Translations under genes and position numbers: made by a program
The notes under the pieces: model-generated
Databases searched by the model: none
Told to the model about the DNA's origin: nothing
The model's input: the letters and a program-made list of their open reading frames with translations, nothing else
Assembly (NCBI GenBank): GCA_019347795.1
Contig: JAHWKS010000491.1
Location: forward strand, 1 to 5,163
DNA length: 5,163 bases
Source: Planctomycetota bacterium
GTDB lineage: Bacteria; Planctomycetota; Planctomycetia; Pirellulales; Pirellulaceae
Reading direction: 5' to 3'
Shown: piece after piece, positions 5,133-5,163 of the stretch
Layout of the letters: each line of letters starts with the position of its first letter
Position numbering within the stretch: the first letter of the stretch is position 1

Positions 5133-5163
5133 ATTTGAGGATCTTCTACCGCGGTCCGCTCTC
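5123..5163 (+). CDS. STM4011-family radical SAM protein, first 13 codons (runs off the right edge)
   Basis: A GTG-initiated frame overlapping the end of the STM4012-type gene by 10 nt reads VALNLRIFYRGPLS up to the window edge, the last residue being inferred from an incomplete codon. The NLxIxYRGPLS opening is what I recall as the N-terminus of STM4011-family radical SAM proteins, just before their cysteine motif, and this family is the expected neighbour of STM4012. The strong GGAGG 7 nt upstream supports the start. Only 41 nt are visible, so the radical SAM cysteines cannot be seen; the call depends on this short signature and on gene order. Confidence 0.75.
   Translation, partial: MALNLRIFYRGPL

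Overview
The window is GC-rich (about 60 percent by eye), densely coding bacterial DNA holding two divergent, tightly packed operons. The gene style suggests a planctomycete (Planctomycetota): a WGR domain fused to leucine-rich repeats, an LRR protein with a DUF6745-like tail, and a small GDVL/TGHxH protein. That placement is an inference from gene content, not from a marker gene.

The recognisable core is the gene set named after Salmonella STM4011-STM4015. Its members are two radical SAM enzymes (STM4011, STM4012), an alkaline-phosphatase-superfamily hydrolase (STM4013/SEN3800), a protein usually described as ATP-grasp-like (STM4014) and a leucine-rich-repeat protein (STM4015). All five are represented here, two of them cut by the window edges. 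I know of no experimentally established function for this set.

Left arm, minus strand, read from about 2900 down to 1: a good -10 hexamer, then a small histidine-rich protein (2856-2557), an LPX-type LRR protein with a DUF6745-like C-terminus (2543-1590), a WGR-STM4015 fusion (1574-309), and the start of an STM4014 homologue (316 to beyond base 1). The gaps are 13 nt and 15 nt, followed by an 8-nt overlap, so this arm is almost certainly one transcript.

Right arm, plus strand, from 2992: an STM4013-type hydrolase (2992-3810), an STM4012-type radical SAM protein (3807-5132, ATGA overlap), and the first codons of an STM4011-type radical SAM protein (5123 to beyond the end, 10-nt overlap).

The roughly 135-bp region between the first codons (2857-2991) is the only non-coding stretch of any size. 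It holds the candidate promoters and a small perfect inverted repeat. There are no RNA genes, mobile elements, CRISPR arrays or convincing terminators. Taken together, the genes look like an uncharacterised biosynthetic or modification pathway: two radical SAM enzymes, an ATP-dependent ligase-like protein, a metal-dependent hydrolase and repeat proteins that may act as scaffolds or recognition factors. In this genome it carries two further genes and a WGR domain.
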